From positions 2,921,501-2,985,500 of the forward strand of contig NZ_CP152407.1 of NCBI RefSeq assembly GCF_038958875.1: DNA of 64,000 bases, read 5' to 3'. Under the pieces are notes generated by a model, which saw only the letters and a program-made list of their open reading frames with translations, made no database searches and was not told the DNA's origin. Shown here in pieces: positions 50,961-59,305 of this stretch. The position numbers were made by a program, and so were the translations under genes. Source of the stretch: Acidovorax sp. FHTAMBA. Lineage in GTDB: Bacteria > Pseudomonadota > Gammaproteobacteria > Burkholderiales > Burkholderiaceae_C. The number at the start of each line of letters is the position of its first letter. Positions within the stretch are counted from its first letter, which is position 1.

Positions 50961-52178
50961 TCAAGATGCCTTGTGCGTCGCGACCGTGCGCCGGGCCGGG
51001 TCGCGTGCGAGGGTGATCCAGCACAGCACCACCCCCAACAACGCGCCAGTGGCCATGCCCACCACCATGGGCAGCGGTTTGCCATTGGCAAACAGGCCGA
51101 CAACGCCCATGGCGGCTGCGCCGGTCAGCATCTGCAGGGTGCCCAGCAGGGCGGATGCCGTGCCGGCGATCGCGCCATGCTTTTCCAGCGCCAGCACCGA
51201 GGTGGTGGGTATCACCAGCCCCATGAGCGCGCTGGCACCAAAGTACAAGCCGATCAGCACCGCCAAATCATCACCGCCCGCCAGGTAGTACAGCAGCAAC
51301 GACGCCATCACCGCGCCCGAGGCCGTGGCCGCCGCCTTTACCACCCGCACCATGCCAAAGCGCCCACCCAGCGTGGCGGTGAACTGGGAGGCGCCGATGA
51401 ACGCCGCCGCGTTAACCCCAAAAGCCAGGCTGTACTGCGTGGGCGTAAGCCCATAGTGGTTGATGAGCACAAAGGGCGAGCCCGCCAGATACACAAAAAA
51501 ACCGGCCATGGCGCAGCCGCCTATGAACACCAGGCCCAAATAGTGCCCGTCGCGCAGTAGCAATGCATAGGCGCGCAGGGCTCCACCCAGGCTGCTTTCC
51601 ACGCGGTCGGCCGCAGGGCGCGTCTCCCGCAGGCTCCCCCACACCAGCGCCAGCCCCGCCACGGCGGCCACGGCCACCACCCAGAACACACCGCGCCAGC
51701 CGGTCAGCGCAATCACCCCGCTGCCTGCGAGCGGCGCCAGGATGGGTGACACGCTGAACACCAGCATCAGCAGCGACATCAGGCGCGCCGCTTCGGTGCC
51801 CGTGTGCAGGTCGCGCACCACCGCGCGCGGTATGGCCATGCCCGCCGCCGCCCCCAGCCCCTGTACGAAACGCAGGGCCACCAGCGTTTCGATGTCTGTC
51901 GCCAGCGCGCAGCCCACACTGGCCAGCGTGAACACGCCCAGGCCAAAGTACAGCGGCGGCTTGCGCCCCACCATGTCGGAAATGGGGCCATAAAACAGCT
52001 GGCCGACACCGAGCGCCAGGAAAAACGCCGTCAGGCTCCACTGCACGGCGCCCACAGATGCCCCCAGACTGGCGCCAATGTCGGGCAGAGCGGGCAGGTA
52101 CATGTCGATGGCAAACGGCCCGATGGCCGAGAGCAGGCCCAGGATGAGGGCCATTTTGAGAAAACGGGAAAATTGCAT
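50961..52178 (-). CDS. Bcr/CflA family multidrug efflux transporter
   Basis: A 405-residue major facilitator protein with 12 predicted membrane segments. The N-terminal ALILGLLSAIGPFAIDMYLP is the Bcr/CflA signature; the MFS loop motif is GPISDMVGRKPPLYFGL. It probably exports drugs or sulfonamide-like compounds with proton exchange. A single-gene unit between a repeat and the diguanylate cyclase gene. Confidence 0.93.
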   Translation of the reverse strand: MQFSRFLKMALILGLLSAIGPFAIDMYLPALPDIGASLGASVGAVQWSLTAFFLALGVGQLFYGPISDMVGRKPPLYFGLGVFTLASVGCALATDIETLVALRFVQGLGAAAGMAIPRAVVRDLHTGTEAARLMSLLMLVFSVSPILAPLAGSGVIALTGWRGVFWVVAVAAVAGLALVWGSLRETRPAADRVESSLGGALRAYALLLRDGHYLGLVFIGGCAMAGFFVYLAGSPFVLINHYGLTPTQYSLAFGVNAAAFIGASQFTATLGGRFGMVRVVKAAATASGAVMASLLLYYLAGGDDLAVLIGLYFGASALMGLVIPTTSVLALEKHGAIAGTASALLGTLQMLTGAAAMGVVGLFANGKPLPMVVGMATGALLGVVLCWITLARDPARRTVATHKAS

Positions 52179-52271
52179 AGCCGTCCATTGTCGCCACTTC
52201 GGCGCGTTTCATTCGGGTAAACCCTGAATGAACAGCCGCTGCGGCTGGCGCAGCGCGGATGCCCGCAGGCT

Positions 52272-53294
52272 TCAGTCAGGCGCCACCACAATGCAGTTGC
52301 GGCCAGACTGCTTTGCCTGGTACATCGCACGGTCGGCGCGGCGCACGAGTTCTTCGGGGGCCTGATCACGCTCCGGCACCACAGTGGCCACGCCAAAGCT
52401 CACCGTCACTATGCCAAACGGGGCGCCATAGTGCGGCAGGGCCAGCGACTGCATGGCGTGCTGGATCTTGCGCGCCACTTCCAGGGCCGCCGGCGCGTCG
52501 GAGGCGGGGAGCAGCGCCACAAACTCCTCGCCGCCAAAGCGCGCCACCAGGTCGCCATCGCGGCGCCCGCCCGTTTGCGCCAGGGTCAGGGCCAGGGTCT
52601 GCAGGCATTTGTCTCCGGCCAGGTGGCCGTAGTGGTCATTGAAGTGCTTGAACACGTCCACGTCCAGCATGATGAGCGAGAGCGGCGTGCGCGCCCGTTG
52701 GGCCCGCGCCCATTCATGCGCCAGGGTCTGGTCAAAATGCCGACGGTTGGCAATGCCGGTGAGCCCGTCGGTGTTGCTGATCAACTGCAGGCGCTGGTTC
52801 GCCTCGGCCAGGGCCTGGGTGCGCTCCTCCACCAGGGCCTCTAGCTCCAGGTTGCGCTGCTGCAGGCGGCCTACCGGAAACACCTCGCCTTCACGCGCCA
52901 GGCCGTAGGGGATGGAAAAGCTGCTGTGCGCAATCTTCCAGTCGCCGCCCTCATGGCGAAACACCAGCACCAGCCGCACGGTCTCGCGGGCAAACACTAC
53001 GTCAGGCATGGGCAGGTGGATGTGGAAAAACGCGGTGCCAGCCACCACGTCATCGCTCAGCTCCTGGGGGAAGAGGTCCACCACGTCAATGCCGATGCGC
53101 CCGGGCACCTGGGCAAAGTCCTGCAAGGTGACGTCCACCCAGTCGCTACGGCTCTTGATCAGCTGGTCGCTGCTGCCCGCAAAGCCGCTGAAGTTGTCGC
53201 TGAAGCGGGTGACCAGCCTCGCATCCCGTGCGGCATACATCTCGATGTATTCGTCGAACAGCAGGCGGACCAGCCGTTGGCGTTCTGGGGACAT
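52272..53294 (-). CDS. Diguanylate cyclase with SnoaL-like N-terminal domain
   Basis: 340 residues. Residues 1-150 form a SnoaL/NTF2-like domain (RLLFDEYIEMYAARDARLVT, VRLVLVFRHEGGDWKIAHSS). A short coiled-coil linker (RNLELEALVEERTQALAEAN) leads to the GGDEF domain with GGEEF, the inhibitory I-site RDGD five residues before it, and VSFGVATVVPE. It makes c-di-GMP and is probably product-inhibited. The SnoaL part may bind a small ligand. It is divergent from a second cyclase at 53679. Confidence 0.9.
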   Translation of the reverse strand: MSPERQRLVRLLFDEYIEMYAARDARLVTRFSDNFSGFAGSSDQLIKSRSDWVDVTLQDFAQVPGRIGIDVVDLFPQELSDDVVAGTAFFHIHLPMPDVVFARETVRLVLVFRHEGGDWKIAHSSFSIPYGLAREGEVFPVGRLQQRNLELEALVEERTQALAEANQRLQLISNTDGLTGIANRRHFDQTLAHEWARAQRARTPLSLIMLDVDVFKHFNDHYGHLAGDKCLQTLALTLAQTGGRRDGDLVARFGGEEFVALLPASDAPAALEVARKIQHAMQSLALPHYGAPFGIVTVSFGVATVVPERDQAPEELVRRADRAMYQAKQSGRNCIVVAPD

Positions 53295-53338
53295 GGGAGG
53301 ACTCCTGGCCAGAGGCTCAAACAGGTGCTTTCAGGAGA

Positions 53339-53447
53339 CTGTCGGACTTGAAGCGTCGATAGCTCCATAGCCAGCTATGAGGCAAAAGGACGGTGAAAAA
53401 CGGACCGCTGCGGCCGATTTGCAGCCGATGACGTCCAAGTCCGACAG
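53339..53447. promoter_or_regulatory. Long inverted repeat between two diguanylate cyclase genes
   Basis: CTGTCGGACTTG (53339-53350) is complementary to CAAGTCCGACAG (53436-53447), a 12-bp stem with an 85-nt insert. It lies in the 384-bp gene-free stretch 53295-53678, which otherwise shows no convincing CDS. ATAGCT/AGCTAT inside adds a second dyad. It could be a structured leader or a regulator site for both genes. Confidence 0.4.
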
Positions 53448-53678
53448 CCTCCGAGCGATAAAACTGAATGTAACACCGGCAACAGGACACCACTTCGTTC
53501 TGGGTGCAGCCTGCAGCATGCAAAGCCCACAGGTCGCACGCGCCCAGCTATGTGCGTTGCCAGACAGTGGCACGGCTTGCAACCTTCCAGACTCTGCGCA
53601 ACAGGGCCACGCACCCTGACAACACGCCGCAAGGCGAGCCGCCCCCATGGAAGGGGGAGGCGCAACAGGGCTCGGCAT

Positions 53679-54542
53679 ATGGGTAACCACCAAAAACAGT
53701 TCCTGTGGGGCAAGGCCCTCACCACCTCCTGGCCATCCACTGCGCAACTGCAGCGCTGGAACCATATCACCCGCGCCGTGCTTGCGCAGTGGGTGCGCCC
53801 CTGGGCAACTCAGGCTCCAACGCATGTGCCTTACCCGGCGCACGCCCTGCATTCAAGGCCCGGCGCCGGCTTCACAATGCCAGACTGTGTCGCCGCGCTG
53901 GAGGATATGCACCAGGCCCTCCAACGGGAGACCGCCCAGCGGCAGGAGCTGGAGCGTGCCATCCATGGAACCCGCAAGGCCCTCGCCCAGGCCGAAGCCG
54001 ACCTGGCCTGTGTGCGCGGTGGTGAGCGCCAGGCGCGCCACCTGGCCATGCACGATGAGCTGACCTCCCTGCCCAACCGCCGCCACCTGCTGCAGCAACT
54101 GGGACACGCCCTGGCGCAACGCGGGCCCGACCACCCAGGGCCTGCGGTGATCTATATCGACCTGGACCACTTCAAGGCTGTGAACGACACCCATGGACAC
54201 GGTGTGGGCGACGAGGTGCTGCGCATCACCGCCGCACGGCTGAGTGCAGCGGTGCGGCAAGGTGACCTGGTGGTGCGTCTGGGTGGCGACGAATTCGCAT
54301 GCCTGCTGCATGGTGTGGCCGACGCCGTACCGCTGCGCCAGCTGTGCACCAAGTTGCTGGGCGCCGTCTCCCGTCCCATGAAGGTCGCCGACCTGCAATT
54401 GCTGGTGCGCCCCAGCATCGGCGTAGCCATGTGCCCCCAGCACGGCACGGTGGCCAAGGACCTGCTGGCCTGCGCGGATGCAGCCATGTACGCGGCCAAG
54501 CGCGAGCGGCGCGGGTTTGCGTTTTACGGCGAAACCGCATGA
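53679..54542 (+). CDS. GGDEF-domain diguanylate cyclase
   Basis: 287 residues from ATG 53679; a shorter start at 53877 (MPDCVAALEDMHQAL) would give 221 residues and is equally possible. A coiled coil (ALQRETAQRQELERAIHGTR) precedes the GGDEF domain with LGGDEFACLLHG, I-site RQGD, and SIGVAMCPQHG. No membrane segment. Soluble c-di-GMP synthase without a clear sensor domain. It is divergent from the SnoaL-GGDEF gene. Confidence 0.82.
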   Translation: MGNHQKQFLWGKALTTSWPSTAQLQRWNHITRAVLAQWVRPWATQAPTHVPYPAHALHSRPGAGFTMPDCVAALEDMHQALQRETAQRQELERAIHGTRKALAQAEADLACVRGGERQARHLAMHDELTSLPNRRHLLQQLGHALAQRGPDHPGPAVIYIDLDHFKAVNDTHGHGVGDEVLRITAARLSAAVRQGDLVVRLGGDEFACLLHGVADAVPLRQLCTKLLGAVSRPMKVADLQLLVRPSIGVAMCPQHGTVAKDLLACADAAMYAAKRERRGFAFYGETA

Positions 54543-54671
54543 CCCCGAAGCCCGCTGCTCCAAAGTAAAAACGCCACATGGGTGCGGTTACGAACAGACC
54601 ACCGCCGCGCGCCGTGGAACAGTACAAGCACCGGCCACCACCAGGGTGACCGCCTTCCAAAGGACTGTTTC

Positions 54672-55289
54672 ATGCGCCATCCCACACCCCGCCAACTTTC
54701 AGGCGCCCTGTTGGGGGCGCTTGCTGTGATGTCGCCGCAGGGATGCAAGCGCATCGAGATGGCCACACCGAAGGTACCGGCAAAGCCCTCCCCGACGGCC
54801 TACGTGGACGACAGTGTGCTGACATCCCGCGTCCGTGCCGCACTCCTGCGCTCGCCAGTGGTGAACAGCTTCAACATCGGCATTGAAACGCACGAGGGGG
54901 TGGTTTTGCTCAGCGGCATGGCGGTGAACACCACGCAGATCGATCTGGCCGTGTTTGTGGCGCAAACCGTTCCAGGGGTGAATTCTGTGGACAGCTTCAT
55001 GTTCTCCTCGGGCTTGGCCGCCGCTGAAACCACCGAGAAGGCCTACAGCGTCGACCCGGGCGGCCTGACGGCCACACGCCCCCCGGGCCAAATTCCGCCC
55101 GTTGAGCGATCGGGCCGAGGGGGGCAGCCTTCAAACACCCCCACCCCGGTGATCTCGGTGAGTCATCCGCTCTCCGCAGACAACTCGGTCACCCCAGAGA
55201 AGGCGCACCGCCCGTCCCGCTGGGTTGGAATGGCACACCGAGTGCTGGGCATTCGCAGCATTCAGGATGAGCTGTTGATCAAGCCATAG
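54672..55289 (+). CDS. BON-domain envelope protein
   Basis: 205 residues. The N terminus (QLSGALLGALAVMSPQGCKR) is a short hydrophobic signal, with a cysteine that could be lipidated. The BON domain is at about 45-115 (VDDSVLTSRVRAALLRSPVV, HEGVVLLSGMAVNTTQIDLA, VPGVNSVDSFMF). The C-terminal half is Pro/Ser-rich and ends IRSIQDELLIKP. Such proteins bind phospholipid surfaces in the periplasm. Start at 54672, after AAAGGACTGTTTC. Confidence 0.82.
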   Translation: MRHPTPRQLSGALLGALAVMSPQGCKRIEMATPKVPAKPSPTAYVDDSVLTSRVRAALLRSPVVNSFNIGIETHEGVVLLSGMAVNTTQIDLAVFVAQTVPGVNSVDSFMFSSGLAAAETTEKAYSVDPGGLTATRPPGQIPPVERSGRGGQPSNTPTPVISVSHPLSADNSVTPEKAHRPSRWVGMAHRVLGIRSIQDELLIKP

Positions 55290-55327
55290 ACTGCTTCGGG
55301 GCCATCGACCACCGGGTGCACCGTGCG

Positions 55328-56080
55328 TCAGCGCTTGGCCGTCATCAACCGCTGGTAGATCTGCTTGTCAGCTGCGTAGCAGCTGCAGGCCTGGGCCTCC
55401 AGCGCCTGACGGTCACGCACCGTCAACTCGCCACGGTGGTAGGTAATCAGCCCGCTGTCCTGAAAATGGCTGGCCGCCTCCGTAACGCCCACCCTGCGCA
55501 CGCCCAGCATCAGCGCCATGAACTCCTGGGTCACGTGAAAACACTCCGAACGCGATCGGTCCTGGCTCATCAACAGCCAGCGCGCCAGGCGCGGCGCAAT
55601 CGGGTGGTAGCGCTGGCACGCTGCCGCCAGCGTCTGCTGGTGCAGGCGCGCCAGCAGACAGGCCTGGAGCAAGGCTTCCAGCTCGGGAATCGCTTGAACC
55701 TGTACCCGCAGCTGCCGGGCGCCGATGCGCCAGCTTGATCCAGCCCCCTGCACCAGCGCCCGCCAGGGTGTGGGAGCCAAGCCCAGGATCAGCTCCGAGC
55801 CCAGCATGGCCTCGGCTCCCACCATGCCGACTTCAAGCGGGGGGTGGCTGTCCACATCGATCACCAGAGACAGGAAGCCTTCCACGGGAAAGTGGGCATG
55901 TTCCAGCGGCTGGCCCCGCACGCTCAACTCTGCGGAAAGCACCAGCTCGAACGGCTCGCAATGGTCCAGCAGCTGCTGGCGCGCAGCAGGAGACAACTGT
56001 TGAAGAAGGATGTTTTCGGGGCGGTGCATCAGGGAGTTCCAGGGGTCGGCCAGCGCCGCACTGAAAAGCGGGGGCGTCAT
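55328..56080 (-). CDS. Crp/Fnr-family transcriptional regulator, copy 1
   Basis: 250 residues. The cyclic-nucleotide-like sensor domain runs over about 20-150 (LLDHCEPFELVLSAELSVRG, HAHFPVEGFLSLVIDVDS). The C-terminal HTH_Crp domain has VTQEFMALMLGVRRVGVTEA, then DSGLITYHRGELTVRDRQAL. No four-cysteine Fe-S motif of Fnr is visible. Start at 56080 (MTPPLFSAALA). It is a paralogue of the next gene, 104 bp away on the same strand. Confidence 0.88.
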   Translation of the reverse strand: MTPPLFSAALADPWNSLMHRPENILLQQLSPAARQQLLDHCEPFELVLSAELSVRGQPLEHAHFPVEGFLSLVIDVDSHPPLEVGMVGAEAMLGSELILGLAPTPWRALVQGAGSSWRIGARQLRVQVQAIPELEALLQACLLARLHQQTLAAACQRYHPIAPRLARWLLMSQDRSRSECFHVTQEFMALMLGVRRVGVTEAASHFQDSGLITYHRGELTVRDRQALEAQACSCYAADKQIYQRLMTAKR

Positions 56081-56184
56081 GACAACCTCGCAGGGGCTCG
56101 CCCAGCACAGGTCTGGGCGCAGTGTGGGCGCCCCTTTGCACCGTGACTGTCTGCCAGCGCACACAGCGCGCCGCGCGCGGCAGG

Positions 56185-57024
56185 CTAACTTGCAACGCCC
56201 TCGGGCAGCAACCGGTCGTACTCCTTCTTGACGACGTCGTAGCACTCGCAGGTGCGCCCTTCCAGGCCCGGTCGATCCAGCACATTGATGTGGCCGCGGG
56301 CATAGCTGATGAGCCCCGCGCGCTGCAGTTTGAGGGCCGCTTCGGTCACGCCCTCGCGCCGCACGCCCAGCATGTTGGCAATCAGCTCCTGCGTCATCAC
56401 CAGCTGGTTGCTTTGCAGGCGGTCCAGACTCAGCAGCAGCCAGCGGCACAGCTGCTGGTCCAGCGAGTGGTGGCGGTTGCACACGGCGGTTTGTGCCATC
56501 TGGGTAATGAGCGCCTGGGTGTAGCGCAGCAGCAGGTGCATCACCGGCCCGGAGCGCTCGAACTCGTGCTTGATCACCTCGGCACGCAGGCGGTAGCCCG
56601 ACCCGGCACTTTGCACCACCGCACGGCTGGGCGTGGTGCCACCGCCCATGAAGATCGAGATACCCACCAGGCCCTCAAAGCCCACCACCGCAATCTCGGC
56701 CGAGGCACCGTCCTCCAGCACGTACAGCAACGACACGATGGCGTTGGTAGGGAAATACACATACGGCATGGTTGCGCCGGATTCGTACAGCACCTGCCCC
56801 AGTGCCAGTTCCACCGCCTCCAGCTGAGGCAGCCAGCGCTGCAGGTCCGCCTGTGGCAAAGCGGCCAGCAGCTGATTCTGAAGGGGAGAGTTGGATCGTT
56901 TGATGGTGGCACCTTGTGGAACGCGGGGCGCACCACCATCGCGGTGGTGCCTGCGCCGCTGGGCAAGCAGCCAATGTGTGATGCCGCGCCCCTCGGGTCT
57001 GTACGGTATTGCACATACACACAT
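56185..57024 (-). CDS. Crp/Fnr-family transcriptional regulator, copy 2
   Basis: 279 residues from ATG 57024. The sensor domain starts at about residue 50 (QNQLLAALPQADLQRWLPQL, VYFPTNAIVSLLYVLEDGAS), and the HTH is VMTQELIANMLGVRREGVTE, then RAGLISYARGHINVLDR. No plausible start codon exists closer to the domain, so the first ~45 residues, which look unlike protein (ITHWLLAQRRRHHRDGG), may be leader sequence or reflect a rare start. The 216 bp upstream (57025-57240) hold no clear gene. Confidence 0.85.
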   Translation of the reverse strand: MCVCAIPYRPEGRGITHWLLAQRRRHHRDGGAPRVPQGATIKRSNSPLQNQLLAALPQADLQRWLPQLEAVELALGQVLYESGATMPYVYFPTNAIVSLLYVLEDGASAEIAVVGFEGLVGISIFMGGGTTPSRAVVQSAGSGYRLRAEVIKHEFERSGPVMHLLLRYTQALITQMAQTAVCNRHHSLDQQLCRWLLLSLDRLQSNQLVMTQELIANMLGVRREGVTEAALKLQRAGLISYARGHINVLDRPGLEGRTCECYDVVKKEYDRLLPEGVAS

Positions 57025-57240
57025 TTACCAAATGACTTCTTCCCAATCGTGCTCCACGACGCATGCAACAGCGTCTGCCTGCGCACGGACAGGAATCACA
57101 CCAGCATGAACCGCAGCATGCCCCCACCGCACCAGCGTGAGCTCTGCGCCCGGCCAGTGCGATGGCAGGCAGGAGCACAGAGCAGCTCCTGCGCACCCAT
57201 CGTTTTCAAGGCGGCGGCAACAGGCCAGTTAAACAGGTAG

Positions 57241-58073
57241 TTACCAATCAAACAGCGATGGTGTTCCACCCGGGCACGCGCCTTCAATCTGCAGCATGCG
57301 CAGCTTGGTCAGCGCGCCGCCTCCGGCCGAAAAGCCGCCCGGCCGGTCACCCGCAGCCAGCACCCGGTGGCACGGCACTACGGGCGCAAACGGGTTCAGG
57401 CCCAGCGCCTGCCCCACGGCGCGCGACAGGCCCTTAGAACCTGTTCAAAGTCTTTTTGGAGATTGCATTGGAGTGCAATCGGGATGAGTGGACGCTTCGG
57501 TTGCGCCGCATGGGCTCGTGCCCATGCAAGCAGCAGGGGCGTCCAATCACCCGATTTCACTCCAACCCTTCGGGCAAGTGCCGTGCCGGGCGGTCTGCGG
57601 CGTTGCGGCGCTTGCCGATAGCACGGGCTATCGGCGGCGCCCCGCGCCTAGCAACCCATCCCGGCAAGGCGCTTGTGCAACTCCAAAAAGACTTTGAACA
57701 GGTTCTTACTGCCGATCTGTTGGGCCACCTCGCCATAGGTGCGCGTGCGGCCCGGCGGTATGGCCCGGGCAATGGCATACACCTGCTGGTGAAACGGCGA
57801 AATGCCGGACATGTCGAGCGGCACCTCGCACAGGTCGCGGGGGTGCCCCGCCAGCAGCGCCTGGATGCCTTCGATGGCACTGCGCACGGTGGCGGGGGGC
57901 TCCCCAGACTGCGCGCAGTGTGAATGGCTGCGCAGCAAACGCGCCCGGGTCGCCTCGGCATCCGCCTCGGGCAATTGCACGGCCACGATGCCGCCAGGGC
58001 CCCAGGCAATGCCGCAGGTGCCGATGGCAGTGTCGAACAGCGCATGGCCGTGGCCAGGGGCGGCATCAGGCAC
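57241..58073 (-). pseudogene. ogt: Methylated-DNA-protein-cysteine methyltransferase, split by a MITE
   Basis: O6-methylguanine repair protein. The 5' part (58073 down to 57706) starts with GTG after AAGGAGGGG and encodes the N-terminal domain through TYGEVAQQIGSK. The 3' part (57436 down to 57241) continues with GLSRAVGQALGLNPF, holds the active-site VVPCHRVLA and ends FDW. Between them is a 269-bp element with a 3-bp target duplication. Removing 272 bp restores a perfect 186-codon frame. As it stands, translation stops inside the element after about 141 residues, without the active-site cysteine. Confidence 0.92.
57437..57705. mobile_element. 269-bp MITE inserted in ogt
   Basis: It has perfect 25-bp terminal inverted repeats (57437-57461 and 57681-57705, outer ends GAACCTGTTC) flanked by the direct repeat TTA (57434-57436 and 57706-57708). 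Internally there are no long frames but several small palindromes (GCATGGGC/GCCCATGC; GATAGC/GCTATC). It encodes no transposase and must have been moved by one elsewhere. A 3-bp TNA-type target fits the IS1031 subgroup of IS5, which is inference. Confidence 0.92.
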
Positions 58074-58110
58074 AGTGCGGGCCCCTCCTTGCAAGCTTGG
58101 TGTTGACTAC

Positions 58111-58172
58111 TTTTTTTATAGCTGCCAGCGCTTACCGGATAAGCGCTAGAGGCCAATTTTTCTCATATTTTC
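58111..58172. repeat. Dispersed palindromic repeat, copy 3
   Basis: TTTATAGCTGCCAGCGCTTA, then CCGGATAAGCGCTAGAGGCC, in the same orientation as copy 2. The core AGCGCTTA-CCGGA-TAAGCGCT is an almost perfect palindrome. It lies between the ogt remnant and the SDR gene. Confidence 0.85.
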
Positions 58173-58197
58173 GGCACCAAAGCCTGCGCGTGCGCCA

Positions 58198-59103
58198 TCA
58201 ATCGGCCCGCAGCGCCGCGCGCAGTTGCGCGCCCAGCTCGGGCTTGGCGGCAAACGGGTCGGTGGGGTTGCGGCCCATCATCACGTCTTCCATGCGCGTC
58301 TGCACCGAGGCCAGCGCTTTTGGGTGGCTGTAGATGTAGAACTGGCCTTGGGCCGCTGCGTCGAACACTTTTTGCGCCACCTCGGCGGCAGTTACCTTGC
58401 CGCTGCCCACGGCCTTGTCGCTCATGGCCTGGCCGATGAGCTGGCTCTTGGTGGGCTTTTCGACCGCCATGTCCTGTGGCCGGTTGCGGTGGCTCTGGCT
58501 GATACCGGTGGGCACAAAGAAGGGGCACAGCACGCTGGCGCCGATCTGGTCAGTGACCAGCGACAAATCCTGGTACAGCGTCTCCGACAGACTGACCACT
58601 GCGTGCTTGCTCACGTTATAGATGCCCATGTTGGGCGCCGCCAGCAGGCCCGCCATGCTGGCGGTGTTGATGATGTGGCCGCGCCAGGCCGGGTCGGCCT
58701 TGGCCGCTGCCAGCATCATGGGCGTGAACAGGCGCACACCGTGCACCACGCCCCACAGGTTCACGCCCAGCACCCATTCCCAGTCCTTGACGGAGTTCTC
58801 CCACACCAGCCCGCCCGCGCCCACACCCGCGTTGTTGAACACCAGGTGCGGCGCGCCAAAGCGCTGCTGCACATCGGCGGCCAGCTGCTCCATCTGCGCG
58901 GCGTTCGATACGTCCACCTTACGGGCCAGCACCTGGCTGCCTGCGGCCTGCATCTCGGCAGCGGCGGCGTCCAGCGCGTCCTGCTGCACGTCCACCAGCA
59001 CCAGGTTCATGCCCATGCGGGCGCCTATGCGGGCACATTCCAGGCCAAAACCCGAGCCTGCGCCGGTGAGGACGGCTGTTTTGCCAGCAAAGTTTTCAAT
59101 CAT
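58198..59103 (-). CDS. Short-chain dehydrogenase/reductase
   Basis: 301 residues, classical SDR. The cofactor motif is TAVLTGAGSGFGLECARIG, with NNAGVGAGGL and the catalytic Ser/Tyr/Lys in NTASMAGLL and YNVSKHAVV. The length exceeds the usual 250 by a C-terminal extension (SHPKALASVQTRMEDVMMGR). Substrate unknown. AAGGAGACAAAAAC precedes the start. It is one of several fatty-acid-like catabolic genes in the 58-64 kb stretch. Confidence 0.92.
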   Translation of the reverse strand: MIENFAGKTAVLTGAGSGFGLECARIGARMGMNLVLVDVQQDALDAAAAEMQAAGSQVLARKVDVSNAAQMEQLAADVQQRFGAPHLVFNNAGVGAGGLVWENSVKDWEWVLGVNLWGVVHGVRLFTPMMLAAAKADPAWRGHIINTASMAGLLAAPNMGIYNVSKHAVVSLSETLYQDLSLVTDQIGASVLCPFFVPTGISQSHRNRPQDMAVEKPTKSQLIGQAMSDKAVGSGKVTAAEVAQKVFDAAAQGQFYIYSHPKALASVQTRMEDVMMGRNPTDPFAAKPELGAQLRAALRAD

Positions 59104-59171
59104 GTTTTTGTCTCCTTGAATTAACTGGGGGTTTAATTGATTTTTTCAGGGCGCGCCAAGAGCGTCTCTTT

Positions 59172-59248
59172 GGCCGTTCGCCCTGAGCCTGTCGAAGGGC
59201 TGGCTCCCGAGGAGTGCCCCGGCTTCGACAAGCTCAGCCCGAACGGCC
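59172..59248. repeat. REP-like inverted repeat
   Basis: GGCCGTTCGCCCTGAGCCTG at 59172 and its near-complement (CTTCGACAAGCTCAGCCCGA, from 59223) form an imperfect long stem. It lies in the gap between the SDR and GST genes. The GCCCTGAGC...GTCGAAG type is a common dispersed REP-like sequence in many proteobacteria. Confidence 0.7.
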
Positions 59249-59305
59249 GGGGGGACGGATGCGGCGCTATCTCTTGCGAAGCGCAAGCGATGCGAAGTGG
59301 GCCCG

